Assembly (NCBI RefSeq): GCF_001417735.1
Contig: NZ_BBUZ01000028.1
Coordinates: forward strand, 248,001 to 312,000
Length of the DNA stretch: 64,000 bases
DNA from: Streptomyces sp. NBRC 110028
Lineage (GTDB): Bacteria > Actinomycetota > Actinomycetes > Streptomycetales > Streptomycetaceae
Direction: 5' to 3'
Positions 1-9,194 of the stretch are shown in pieces. Within the stretch, counting starts at the first letter, position 1. Each line of letters begins with the position of its first letter. The notes under the pieces are model-generated. The model did not search any database. It worked only from the letters and a program-made list of their open reading frames with translations, and was not told where the DNA came from. Position numbers and translations under genes: made by a program.

Positions 1-1
1 C

Positions 2-112
2 TACGTCTACCGCCGGGCCGGGCAGCCCTGCCATGTCTGCGGCGGTGAGATCCGCACCGCGGGCCTGGCCGCCCGGAACCTGTTCTGGTGCCCCGCTTGC
101 CAGCGGTCGTGA
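2..112 (+). CDS. C-terminus of Fpg/Nei-family DNA glycosylase (partial, cut by window edge)
   Basis: The window opens inside a gene; 36 codons followed by TGA remain. The residues contain the zinc-finger signature that ends Fpg/Nei DNA glycosylases: CHVCGG, then a 17-residue spacer, then CPAC, just before the end (R-x-AGQPCxxCGGxI...FWCPxCQ). In this family the four cysteines bind Zn and the finger grips damaged DNA during base-excision repair. Which paralogue this is (Nei or MutM) cannot be told because the N-terminal catalytic proline or glutamate helix lies outside the window. Confidence 0.85.
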   Translation, partial: YVYRRAGQPCHVCGGEIRTAGLAARNLFWCPACQRS

Positions 113-428
113 GGCGCGGCAGCCGGCGCTCCGTCAGGTGCGACCGCCGCTCCGGCCGCCGGTGGAGCGCTCGCATTCGGTCAACTCCCGCCGCAGCGCG
201 GTTTTCCCCGTCGATCGGGGTACGGGACCGAAGGCGAACACCAGCTTTCCGTACCAATCATCCCAAACAGTCGATCGGCCGCCCCCGGCTCCGCCCTCAT
301 ATCCCCATCCCCAGCAGCGGTTTCCCGTACACCCGAACGAATACCGCTTATAATTGCCCCCCTGGCTGGGTGGCTCAACGCGCCACGAATCGACGCGCGT
401 CCGAACGGGTGGGTAGGGTCCCGGTGCA
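113..428. other. Gap with a TATAAT box and no gene
   Basis: No convincing coding sequence is visible on either strand. A perfect TATAAT hexamer lies at 349-354, unusual in DNA this GC-rich, but I see no good -35 at 17-18 nt. A second possible -10, TAGGGT, lies at 414-419, nine nt before the ATG at 429. The segment probably holds the promoter of the following phosphatase remnant. Confidence 0.4.
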
Positions 429-1070
429 ATGACTGGCGGCGCGGACACTCCGATGGCCCGGATGCGCAAAGCTCTGCACCGGGTTCGCACAGGCGTGCGC
501 AAAGCCGGAGTCGACTACTTCCGCGGCGAGGGCTCCGACCGGCTCGCCCTCACCCTGCTGCTCCTCGCCGTCCCCGCCATCGCCTGCGGCACCATCGCCA
601 CCCCCGACTGGTGCGCCCCCTCGGCCCTCGTCCTGCCGATCGTCGCGGGCGGACTGCTGCTGCGCCAGGACTGGGAAGAGGGCTTCGCGACCTCCGTCCA
701 CCTCGTACTCGACCTCGACAGCGGCGACTTCGAGCTCTTCTCCGCCGGACATCTGCCCGCGCTCCAACTCAGCGCGGGCACCGGCAAATGGGAGGAGAAG
801 TCCGCAGACGGCCCGCTGCTCGGCGTCTACGACGGCGCCCAGTTCGACCCCACCAAGGGCACCCTGCGCCCCGGGGACGTCCTGATGCTGTTCACCGACG
901 GCCTCGTCGAGACCGCCGACCGCGACATCAGCGAGGGCATCGACCATCTGACCGGCGAGGCCGACCGCTACGTCGCCTCCGGCTTCCATGGCGCGGCCTG
1001 GCACCTGATCGAGACGGTGGCCAAGGACGTCAACGACGACCGGGCGCTCCTGCTGATCTGCCGCCAGTAG
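429..1070 (+). pseudogene. SpoIIE-type PP2C phosphatase with a large in-frame internal deletion
   Basis: The 213-residue product has the two ends of a membrane-anchored Streptomyces PP2C/SpoIIE phosphatase. Residues 1-38 are a basic cytoplasmic start and about 39-77 a hydrophobic segment. From residue 78 (RQDWEEGFATS) it jumps straight into the C-terminal half of the phosphatase domain: LVLDLDSGDFELFSAGH, LFTDGLVE, and NDDRALLLICR at the end. Full family members are, as I recall, about 370-390 residues; the missing part contains the other membrane helices and the DVSGxG segment whose Asp binds the catalytic metal. The two later Asp motifs (TDG, NDD) are present. The join falls in a Leu-Leu-Arg stretch (ctgctgcgc) that could have been a microhomology. 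The frame is open, so a shortened protein may still be made, but it should not be catalytically active. Confidence 0.75.
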
Positions 1071-1201
1071 GACCGTCGTACCGGGGGTCAACCCCCCGTG
1101 GGCACGGCGGTGACCGCCATGGCCCCGGGACACCCCCGATCCCTACGTTCGTGGGACCCCGCAGGACATCGGGCGAACCTTCGGAGAAGGGCCACCACCA
1201 T

Positions 1202-1711
1202 ACGGCTGCGCAAGCGGCGTACGACAGCGGTGCCCCCGGCACCGCACCCCGCCCCCACGCCATCGAACTCCGGGGCGTCCAGCGCCGCTACGGCCGCGGC
1301 GGCAACGCCGTGCACGCGCTCCGCGGCATCGACCTCGCCCTCCCGCACGGCAGCTTCACCGCCGTCATGGGCCCCTCGGGCTCCGGCAAGTCGACGTTCC
1401 CGCAGTGCGCCGCCGGACCGGACCGGCCGACCGCCGGGTCCGTGACGCTCGGCGGCACCGAGATCACCGGGATGCTGCCGGCCGGGACAGCCGAGGTGCT
1501 CGGGCTGCTGCGGCACGCGGTGGACGCGCTCGGCGCGACCGTGGTGAGGGTCACGCACGACCCGGTGGCCGCGAGCTACGCCGACCGGGTGCTCTTCCTC
1601 GCGGACGGAAGCGTGGCCGACCGGCTCACCCGCGCCCCGGCGCACGAGATCGCCGACCGGATGACCCGGCTCACCGCCCGCACCCCCGCCGGCCTCGCCG
1701 TCGTCCGGTGA
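1202..1711 (+). pseudogene. ABC transporter ATPase (MacB/LolD type) with central deletion and lost start codon
   Basis: The reading frame shows the N-terminal part of an ABC ATPase of the MacB/FtsE class: IELRGVQRRYG...VHALRGIDLALPHG, then Walker A GPSGSGKST and ...TAGSVTLGGTEITG. It then jumps to the H-loop region VVRVTHDPVAASYADRVLFLADG. The Q-loop, the LSGGQ signature and Walker B with its catalytic Glu are absent, so it cannot hydrolyse ATP. The start is also damaged: a good Shine-Dalgarno (GGAGAAGG, 1183-1190) precedes 'ccaccATACGG'; adding one G would restore ATG-ACG-GCT in frame. The frame is open upstream only by chance. The usual partner permease survives as a stub immediately downstream. 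Confidence 0.8.
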
Positions 1712-1993
1712 GGGCTGGGCACCCTGCGCCTGATCGGATCGACCCGGCGGCAGGTGCTGGGCATGGTGCGCTGGGAGGCGCTGCTGGTGGCCACGGCCGG
1801 TGTCGCGCTGGGCACGGCGATCGCCCTGGCCACGCTCGTACCGATGGTGCGCGGGCTGACCGGCGGGAGCCCGTACGTCCCACCGCTGACCTGCGCCGGG
1901 TTCGCGGGCGCGGCCGTGGCGCTCGGCCTCGCGGCGACCCTGCTGCCCGCCCGGGCGGCGCTGCGCCGGGAGGCGGCCGGAAGGAACGGGTGA
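1712..1993 (+). pseudogene. C-terminal stub of FtsX/MacB-type ABC permease
   Basis: Directly after the TGA of the ATPase remnant, in the same frame, the translation reads LGTLRLIGSTRRQVLGMVRWEALLVA, then two hydrophobic segments, and ends LPARAALRREAAGRNG. This is the typical end of an FtsX-like permease (LRLIGAT-RRQV cytoplasmic loop, last two helices, and a P-A-x-x-A-xR motif). Several hundred N-terminal codons, including the large extracytoplasmic domain, are missing. There is no start codon before 1754. It is a remnant of the export system whose ATPase lies upstream. Confidence 0.75.
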
Positions 1994-2063
1994 GCGGATG
2001 AGCGAAAGGGGCCGGGGCCGGTGCGGTACCGGTCCCGGCCCCTCGGGGGCGTTCTGTGAGCCG

Positions 2064-3245
2064 TCAGGCGGCCGTACGGTGGCGCGCCTGCTCGGCGGCG
2101 TCCTTGCGGAAGGCCCACGTCATCTTCGGCTCCATCGCGAAGCGGAAGACGCGCTGCACCGGCGGGGTGCACAGCGCGGTGACCACACTGGCGGCGACGA
2201 CGGTGACCGCGATCTCACCCAGCGGCTTGTGCACCCACTCGGCGTCGAACCAGCCCCAGAAGCGGGAGCCCTTGGCGAGGAAGCCGTGCAGCAGGTAGCC
2301 GTACAGCGTCCCGGCGCCCAGCACGGTGAACCACATGTGGCGCCGCGGCACCCAGGCGAAGAAGCAGGCGGTGAGGACCATCGAGCAGCCGAACATGGCC
2401 AGGGTCATCACGGGACCGGTCCACGCCGGGGCGTGGAGCTCCTGGACGCTGTCGCGGTGGTAGAACCAGGCCGAGTTCATCCGGGGCGCCGCCCAGTAGG
2501 CGAAGAGCAGCGCGCCCGCGAAGATCGGCACGGACGCGATCCGCATCTTGCGGCCCCGCATCAGCTGGAAGTGCTCGGGCTTCATGCACAGGCCGATGAC
2601 GAAGAACGGCAGGAACTGCAGGACCCGCTGGAGGTCGAGGTCGTCGCCGATGTCGGGCGAGACGGACGCCAGGGTGGCGATCGCCAGCGAGAGCGGGACC
2701 GGCCAGCGCACCAGCTTCCAGATGGGCGTCGTGAGCCGCCACACGAACAGCGCGACCAGGAACCAGGTCAGGTACCAGGGGTCGAGCAGGCTGATCGGGT
2801 GGCCCGGGTCGTCGTCGGCCCAGCGCTTGAAGAAGCTGTACGCCACTTCGAAGAGCACGTACGGCACGGCGACCCCGGTGATGAGGCGCCGGAGCCGGTC
2901 GGGCCGCATGTCGAAGCTGCGGGAGAAGAAGCCGGAGATGACGATGAAGGCCGGCATGTGGAAGGTGTACACGGTCATGTACAGGGCTTCCGCGGTGCGG
3001 CTGGAGTCGGTGAGCGGCTCCCACGAGTGGGCCATCGCGACCAGCACGATCGCGAGGTACTTCGCGTTGTCGAAGAACGCGTCCCGCTGCTTCGGCTTCT
3101 GCCCGGCAGGGGCACTGGCGGCGGGCGGAGTCGCCTGACGCACCGCTTCTTCGCGCTGCGGTGTGGGGGGTGCCCCGGCCTCGGCCACCCGGGCCGGGGG
3201 GAGGGGGGACCGCTGGGAACCGTGCGGGCGCAGGGAGTTGGTCAC
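2064..3245 (-). CDS. Acyltransferase family 3 integral membrane protein
   Basis: This predicted polytopic membrane acyltransferase is related to the OafA/NolL/fucose 4-O-acetylase group, which O-acylates sugars or wall polymers at the membrane. After a Pro-rich cytoplasmic N-terminus (about 55 residues) it has RDAFFDNAKYLAIVLVAMAHSWEPL, matching the family start in which an Arg/Asp-rich 'D..K' and His begin TM1. About ten hydrophobic segments follow, with LDPWYLTWFLVALFVWR and GAGTLYGYLLHGF in expected places. I chose GTG at 3245 because GGGAGGG lies just before it on the coding strand; GTG at 3257 would add four residues. It is transcribed away from the tRNA region and stands alone. The substrate cannot be told. 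Confidence 0.75.
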   Translation of the reverse strand: MTNSLRPHGSQRSPLPPARVAEAGAPPTPQREEAVRQATPPAASAPAGQKPKQRDAFFDNAKYLAIVLVAMAHSWEPLTDSSRTAEALYMTVYTFHMPAFIVISGFFSRSFDMRPDRLRRLITGVAVPYVLFEVAYSFFKRWADDDPGHPISLLDPWYLTWFLVALFVWRLTTPIWKLVRWPVPLSLAIATLASVSPDIGDDLDLQRVLQFLPFFVIGLCMKPEHFQLMRGRKMRIASVPIFAGALLFAYWAAPRMNSAWFYHRDSVQELHAPAWTGPVMTLAMFGCSMVLTACFFAWVPRRHMWFTVLGAGTLYGYLLHGFLAKGSRFWGWFDAEWVHKPLGEIAVTVVAASVVTALCTPPVQRVFRFAMEPKMTWAFRKDAAEQARHRTAA

Positions 3246-3808
3246 AGGCCCTCCCACCAGGAGCTGGGGGAGAGCACCCGGGACCGCACTGCGCGTGGGG
3301 GAGAGATGGCAGCGTGGAACATCTGAGGCACGATAGCGCCGAAACCTCTATTGCGTAAAACCTCGTCCAGGTCTTCCCCGGTAATACAGTTCACACTCCG
3401 GCCGATAGCCGACCGTTATCAAGTCGACATAGCGATCCGGTTGTTCGATATGAGGAACCAGACCGCCCGTTCTGTCGGGTTTCATCCCCCTTAAATGGTG
3501 CATATGCCCCTCAGGTGGCTCCGGTGGTATGTCTGATTCATGGAAATCGGAATTCCCTTCCGGGTTATGTGATCAGGCCGAGAATTGATCCACGAAATTG
3601 TGGGGAGCGTCACCCGTAACCGCCCGTGTAAAGGATTTCTGACGGGGTACCAAGGGGGTGGGTGTGGTGTGCGCCGGCGCAGGTGATCACCTCACCCTGC
3701 TGCTGTGGAGCCGTAGTTGATGGCACGATGGTTGCAGCGGGGGTGTGCGAGGTCGCGTGCTTCCGGGGCCGGGTGAAGACATGAGCGACCGAGGAAGTGT
3801 GATCAGCT
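3246..3808. other. Long gap of lower GC content, no gene found
   Basis: About 560 bases without a supportable coding sequence. Parts (roughly 3340-3610) are clearly more AT-rich than the rest of the window, with segments such as ccgttatcaagtcgacatag and cttaaatggtgcatatgcc. It separates the minus-strand acyltransferase from a small plus-strand gene, so it probably holds divergent promoters. No tRNA, perfect repeat or IS end was recognised. Confidence 0.4.
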
Positions 3809-4003
3809 GTGGTCATTTCCCTGTCATTGGTGGTGCTGGTGGGGATCATCCTCGTATTGATGATCCGTGCCGGGAAGACGAAGCCGGGGCCGGCGCTGGT
3901 CGCCGCCCTCTTCGGCTTTCTTCTGGCCTCCTCCGACCTGGCGCCGAACATCCAGGACTTCCTCGACTCGGTCGCCAGCTCCATCAGCGACATCAACCTC
4001 TGA
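3809..4003 (+). CDS. Small hydrophobic membrane protein, unknown function
   Basis: The 64-residue product starts directly with a membrane segment (ISLSLVVLVGIILVLMIRAG, residues 3-22). A short basic loop KTKPG and a second hydrophobic stretch (ALVAALFGFLLASS, about 29-42) follow, then an amphipathic acidic tail. It looks like a two-helix or re-entrant membrane micro-protein. The GTG start at 3809 is preceded by GAGGAAG at 3791-3797, a somewhat long spacing of 11 nt. A strong terminator follows 17 bases after the stop. I do not recognise a named family. Confidence 0.65.
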   Translation: MVISLSLVVLVGIILVLMIRAGKTKPGPALVAALFGFLLASSDLAPNIQDFLDSVASSISDINL

Positions 4004-4020
4004 GTCGCGTCCGGGAACGC

Positions 4021-4062
4021 CGACGGCCCGGCTCCTGGGGGATCCCCGGGGCCGGGCCGTCG
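4021..4062. terminator. Perfect 12-bp stem terminator
   Basis: The arms CGACGGCCCGGC (4021-4032) and GCCGGGCCGTCG (4051-4062) are exact reverse complements around an 18-nt loop that can itself fold. It lies between the small membrane gene and the oppositely oriented tRNA-Gly and could stop transcription from both sides. Confidence 0.75.
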
Positions 4063-4071
4063 TGCGTATGG

Positions 4072-4142
4072 AGCGGGCGACGGGAATCGAACCCGCGTAG
4101 CCAGTTTGGAAGACTGGGGCTCTACCATTGAGCTACGCCCGC
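4072..4142 (-). tRNA. tRNA-Gly (anticodon TCC)
   Basis: On the minus strand the sequence begins GCGGGCGTAGCTCAATGG and folds as a cloverleaf with a 7-bp acceptor stem. Its anticodon arm is CCAGT-CTTCCAA-ACTGG (anticodon TCC), and the T-arm carries GGGTTCGATTCCC. A CCA tail is genome-encoded at 4069-4071. It reads GGA/GGG glycine codons. Confidence 0.95.
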
Positions 4143-4294
4143 ACGCGCCGCGCTTCGCCCAGGTGTGATCACCTGTGACCGCGGCACGGGAAGCATCGTA
4201 GCGGGTCCGGGCCCTGTCCCGCACACCCTTGCCCCGCGGTGGAATAACGGGCGGCCGGGGCGTCCGCGGCCATGTACCCTACGTGTCGCACCGA

Positions 4295-4371
4295 CGGGGT
4301 GTGGCGCAGCTTGGTAGCGCGTCCGCTTTGGGAGCGGAAGGTCGTCGGTTCGAATCCGGCCACCCCGACCA
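4295..4371 (+). tRNA. tRNA-Pro (anticodon TGG)
   Basis: CGGGGTG pairs with CACCCCG at the 3' end. The D-arm is GCGCAGCTTGGTAGCGC, the anticodon stem TCCGC/GCGGA encloses TTTGGGA (anticodon TGG), and the T-arm contains GGTTCGAATCC. The CCA tail is encoded (4369-4371). It lies about 155 bp upstream of tig. Confidence 0.95.
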
Positions 4372-4526
4372 TCCACAGGCGTCAAGATCGCGTTGTGGGC
4401 CGCGTCATGCTTGCGGTTACTATGCAAGCTGCGCGTCTGTGTCCTTTCTCTACCGGGCGCGATCCGCTGCGAAGCATCAGTGCGAGGCAGCAGAACACCA
4501 CACGTCAGCCCCAAGGAGACCGAACC

Positions 4527-5966
<1,440 letters not shown>

Positions 5967-5988
5967 TCCTCGCCGCTCCGCAGCCCGT

Positions 5989-6030
5989 ACGAACGGGCCC
6001 GAACGTCTGCGCGCGTCCGGGCCCGTTCGT
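5989..6030 (+). terminator. Terminator after tig
   Basis: ACGAACGGGCCCG (5989-6001) and CGGGCCCGTTCGT (6018-6030) are perfect 13-bp complementary arms with a 16-nt loop, 23 bases after the tig stop. No strong T-run follows, as is usual in Streptomyces. Confidence 0.8.
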
Positions 6031-6126
6031 GTTCCGCGAACCGTTCCGTGAGTCCTTTCCGTGGATCCTTCCGTGAAGGCGTTGCGCCAAGGCGTTGCAC
6101 GAAGGCCGCGGGGGCGGCGGAACCTG

Positions 6127-6140
6127 CGCTCAGAGCGAAC
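6127..6140 (-). promoter_or_regulatory. Putative ClgR operator upstream of clpP1
   Basis: On the minus strand the sequence reads GTTCGC-TCTGA-GCG, an exact fit to the GTTCGC-N5-GCG motif published for the activator ClgR at Streptomyces clpP1 and related promoters. It lies about 165 bp upstream of the clpP1 start. That the motif is present is seen; ClgR binding is inferred from the family. Confidence 0.7.
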
Positions 6141-6303
6141 AGTTCCTGATGCGGGATGGCGCCCGCCGACCAGCGCGTTAGGGTCCGTAGATACGAGGGC
6201 AGGGAGTCTCGCAGGCCCGCCGGATCGCACCGGCCGGCCCGTCCCGAGCCCAGAAGAAGACGCTGAGACGGCCAGTCGCCGTCAGAGACGAGCAGGTGGA
6301 TAC

Positions 6304-6918
6304 GTGACGAATACGATGCCTTCCGCCGCCGGCGAGCCGACCGGCGGTGGCCTCGGCGACCAGGTCTACAACCGGCTGCTCGGTGAGCGGATCATCTTCC
6401 TCGGCCAGCCGGTCGACGACGAAATCGCCAACAAGATCACCGCGCAGCTGCTCCTGCTCGCCGCGGACCCGGACAAGGACATCAACCTCTACATCAACTC
6501 TCCGGGCGGCTCGATCTCGGCGGGCATGGCGATCTACGACACCATGCAGTTCATCAAGAACGACGTGGTCACCATCGCCATGGGCCTCGCTGCCTCGATG
6601 GGCCAGTTCCTGCTCAGTGCCGGCACCCCGGGCAAGCGGTTCGCGCTGCCGAACGCCGAGATCCTGATTCATCAGCCGTCCGCGGGCCTGGCCGGCTCGG
6701 CCTCGGACATCAAGATCCACGCCGAGCGGCTGCTGCACACCAAGAAGCGGATGGCCGAGCTGACCGCGTTCCACACCGGGCAGACCGTCGAGCAGATCAC
6801 CCGCGACTCCGACCGCGACCGCTGGTTCTCCGCCGACGAGGCCAAGGACTACGGCCTGATCGACGAGGTCATCACCTCCGCCGCGAACGTTCCGGGCGGG
6901 GGCGGCACCGGGGCCTGA
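6304..6918 (+). CDS. clpP1: ATP-dependent Clp protease proteolytic subunit ClpP1
   Basis: This serine peptidase forms the heptameric chamber of Clp proteases. In the 204-residue product the catalytic triad is visible at family spacing: Ser98 in MGLAASMGQ, His123 in LIHQP, Asp172 in DRDRWFSA. YINSPGGSISAGMAIYD forms the oxyanion region. The GTG start at 6304 follows a weak AGGTGG; upstream codons in the same frame are not expected to be translated because the protein then begins at the usual N-terminus (TNTMPSAAGEP). clpP2 follows after 46 bp and the two are probably co-transcribed. A ClgR-type operator lies upstream, in line with the known activation of this operon. Confidence 0.96.
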   Translation: MTNTMPSAAGEPTGGGLGDQVYNRLLGERIIFLGQPVDDEIANKITAQLLLLAADPDKDINLYINSPGGSISAGMAIYDTMQFIKNDVVTIAMGLAASMGQFLLSAGTPGKRFALPNAEILIHQPSAGLAGSASDIKIHAERLLHTKKRMAELTAFHTGQTVEQITRDSDRDRWFSADEAKDYGLIDEVITSAANVPGGGGTGA

Positions 6919-6964
6919 GACCCGCCGTCCCGCAGCCGACCTCCAGCCCTTTGATCGCCACAGG

Positions 6965-7636
6965 ATGGTGAACACCCAGATGAACAACTTTCCCGGCAGT
7001 GGCCTCTACGACGGCCCGATGGCCGAATCGCGCTATGTCGTTCCGCGCTTCGTCGAGCGCACCTCCCAGGGTGTCCGGGAGTACGACCCGTACGCGAAGC
7101 TCTTCGAGGAGCGCGTGATCTTCCTGGGCGTCCAGATCGACGACGCCTCGGCCAACGACGTCATGGCGCAGCTGCTGTGCCTGGAGTCGATGGACCCGGA
7201 CCGCGACATCTCGGTCTACATCAACTCGCCCGGCGGCTCGTTCACCGCGCTGACCGCCATTTACGACACGATGCAGTTCGTCAAGCCCGACATCCAGACG
7301 GTGTGCATGGGCCAGGCGGCGTCCGCCGCGGCCGTGCTGCTCGCCGCCGGTACCCCCGGCAAGCGGATGGCGCTCCCCAACGCCCGTATCCTGATCCACC
7401 AGCCGTACAGTGAGACGGGCCGGGGTCAGGTCTCCGACCTGGAGATCGCGGCCAACGAGATCCTGCGGATGCGGTCGCAGCTGGAGGAGATGCTGGCCAA
7501 GCACTCCACCACGCCGATCGAGAAGATCCGCGACGACATCGAGCGGGACAAGATCCTGACCGCCGAGGAGTCGCTGGCGTACGGTCTGGTCGACCAGATC
7601 GTCTCGACCCGTAAGACCTCGGTCGGCCTGGGCTGA
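6965..7636 (+). CDS. clpP2: ATP-dependent Clp protease proteolytic subunit ClpP2
   Basis: Second ClpP of the clpP1P2 operon; in actinomycetes the two form mixed tetradecamers. The 223-residue product carries Ser120 in MGQAASAAA, His145 in LIHQP and Asp195 in ERDKILTAEE, plus the handle helix RMRSQLEEMLAKHS. An N-terminal extension (about 40 residues, GSGLYDGPMAESRYVVPRF) precedes the core and is probably a propeptide. Start choice is uncertain: ATG 6965, GTG 6968 and ATG 6980 are all in frame and none has a clear Shine-Dalgarno; GGATGG at 6963-6968 would best serve ATG 6980. Confidence 0.95.
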   Translation: MVNTQMNNFPGSGLYDGPMAESRYVVPRFVERTSQGVREYDPYAKLFEERVIFLGVQIDDASANDVMAQLLCLESMDPDRDISVYINSPGGSFTALTAIYDTMQFVKPDIQTVCMGQAASAAAVLLAAGTPGKRMALPNARILIHQPYSETGRGQVSDLEIAANEILRMRSQLEEMLAKHSTTPIEKIRDDIERDKILTAEESLAYGLVDQIVSTRKTSVGLG

Positions 7637-7819
7637 AGCCCGGGCGGCCCGGCGCCCCTTGGACCAGTTCGGTCCAAGGGGGGCCCGAACCGGGGGCCCG
7701 GCAAGGTACCGTCATAGAGGGCTGGGGGCCGGCCCCCGGAAACATCAAGCGGAAAGCTCGCAGCGCAAGCACCCGGTTCCGCGGAGCAAAGCGGATCCAA
7801 GGCGAAGGGGAAGCACCTC

Positions 7820-9106
7820 GTGGCACGCATCGGTGACGGCGGCGACCTGCTCAAGTGCTCGTTCTGCGGAAAGAGCCAGAAGCAGGTGAAGAAGCTCATC
7901 GCGGGCCCTGGTGTGTACATCTGCGATGAGTGCATCGATCTCTGCAACGAGATCATCGAGGAAGAGCTGGCCGAGACCTCCGAGGTGCGCTGGGAGGAAC
8001 TCCCCAAGCCGCGGGAGATCTACGAGTTCCTCGAGGGCTATGTGGTCGGCCAGGAGGCCGCCAAGAAGTCCCTGTCCGTCGCGGTCTACAACCACTACAA
8101 GCGGGTCCAGGCCGGAGAGAACGGCAGCCACAGCAAGGACGACGGCATCGAGTTGGCGAAGTCCAACATCCTGCTGCTCGGCCCGACCGGCTCCGGGAAG
8201 ACCCTGCTCGCGCAGACCCTCGCCCGGATGCTGAACGTTCCCTTCGCCATCGCCGACGCCACCGCGCTCACCGAGGCGGGCTACGTCGGCGAGGACGTGG
8301 AGAACATCCTCCTCAAGCTGATCCAGGCCGCCGACTACGACGTCAAGAAGGCCGAGACGGGCATCATCTACATCGATGAGATCGACAAGGTGGCCCGCAA
8401 GAGCGAGAACCCCTCGATCACCCGCGATGTCTCCGGCGAGGGCGTGCAGCAGGCGCTGCTGAAGATCCTCGAGGGGACCACGGCCTCCGTTCCGCCGCAG
8501 GGCGGCCGGAAACACCCGCACCAGGAATTCATCCAGATCGACACGACGAACGTGCTGTTCATCGTGGGCGGTGCCTTCGCCGGTCTGGAGAAGATCATCG
8601 AATCGCGGGCCGGTGCCAAGGGCATCGGCTTCGGCGCCACGATCCGCTCCAAGCGCGAGATCGAGGCCAGCGACCAGTTCCAGGAGGTCATGCCGGAGGA
8701 CCTGGTGAAGTTCGGGATGATCCCGGAGTTCATCGGCCGGCTCCCCGTCATCACCTCCGTCCACAACCTCGACCGCGAGGCGCTGCTGCAGATCCTGGTC
8801 GAGCCGCGGAACGCGCTGGTGAAGCAGTACCAGCGGCTGTTCGAACTCGACGGCGTGGAGCTGGACTTCGACCGCCCCGCCCTGGAGGCCATCGCCGACC
8901 AGGCGATCCTGCGCGGCACCGGCGCGCGCGGCTTGCGCGCCATCATCGAAGAGGTCCTGATGTCGGCGATGTACGAGGTGCCGTCCCGCAAGGACGTGGC
9001 CCGTGTCGTCATCACCGAGGACGTCGTCCACTCGAACGTCAACCCGACGCTGGTGCCCCGCTCGCGCGGTACCGAGCCGGGTGAACGGCACGAGAAGAGC
9101 GCGTGA
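7820..9106 (+). CDS. clpX: Clp protease ATP-binding subunit ClpX
   Basis: AAA+ unfoldase that recognises tagged substrates and threads them into ClpP. The 428-residue product starts with the zinc-binding domain (CSFCGKS...YICDECIDLC, four Cys), then Walker A GPTGSGKT, Walker B IIYIDEIDK, pore loop GYVGED, sensor regions, and the IGF-type ClpP-docking loop seen as KGIGFGA. GTG at 7820 is preceded by AAGGGGAAG with good spacing. The 183-bp gap after clpP2 suggests its own promoter. A terminator follows 20 bases after the stop. Confidence 0.97.
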   Translation: MARIGDGGDLLKCSFCGKSQKQVKKLIAGPGVYICDECIDLCNEIIEEELAETSEVRWEELPKPREIYEFLEGYVVGQEAAKKSLSVAVYNHYKRVQAGENGSHSKDDGIELAKSNILLLGPTGSGKTLLAQTLARMLNVPFAIADATALTEAGYVGEDVENILLKLIQAADYDVKKAETGIIYIDEIDKVARKSENPSITRDVSGEGVQQALLKILEGTTASVPPQGGRKHPHQEFIQIDTTNVLFIVGGAFAGLEKIIESRAGAKGIGFGATIRSKREIEASDQFQEVMPEDLVKFGMIPEFIGRLPVITSVHNLDREALLQILVEPRNALVKQYQRLFELDGVELDFDRPALEAIADQAILRGTGARGLRAIIEEVLMSAMYEVPSRKDVARVVITEDVVHSNVNPTLVPRSRGTEPGERHEKSA

Positions 9107-9125
9107 GCGCCGCGTAGAGCGCATG

Positions 9126-9159
9126 CGAAGAGGGCCCCGGTCTCCCGGGGCCCTCTTCG
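9126..9159. terminator. Bidirectional terminator between clpX and the convergent membrane-protein gene
   Basis: CGAAGAGGGCCCCGG (9126-9140) and CCGGGGCCCTCTTCG (9145-9159) are perfect 15-bp arms with a TCTC tetraloop. It can serve the plus-strand clpX transcript and the minus-strand operon ending at 9195. Confidence 0.9.
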
Positions 9160-9194
9160 TGTCACAGGCCGCCGTAGGGCCTCCTGTGGGCGGG

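Noticed and set aside
1998..3326. 442-codon plus-strand frame opposite the acyltransferase
   Set aside because: His/Glu/Gly-rich mirror of a clear membrane protein on the other strand; no start signal or domain.
3781..4131. Plus-strand frame from about 3745 over the small membrane gene and tRNA-Gly
   Set aside because: It reads across a terminator and a tRNA gene and lacks any recognisable feature; the overlapping 64-residue membrane protein is the better call.
6061..6303. Longer ClpP1 starting at 6061
   Set aside because: The extra 81 codons are Arg/Pro-rich, overlap the promoter and ClgR-type site, and are absent from the family.
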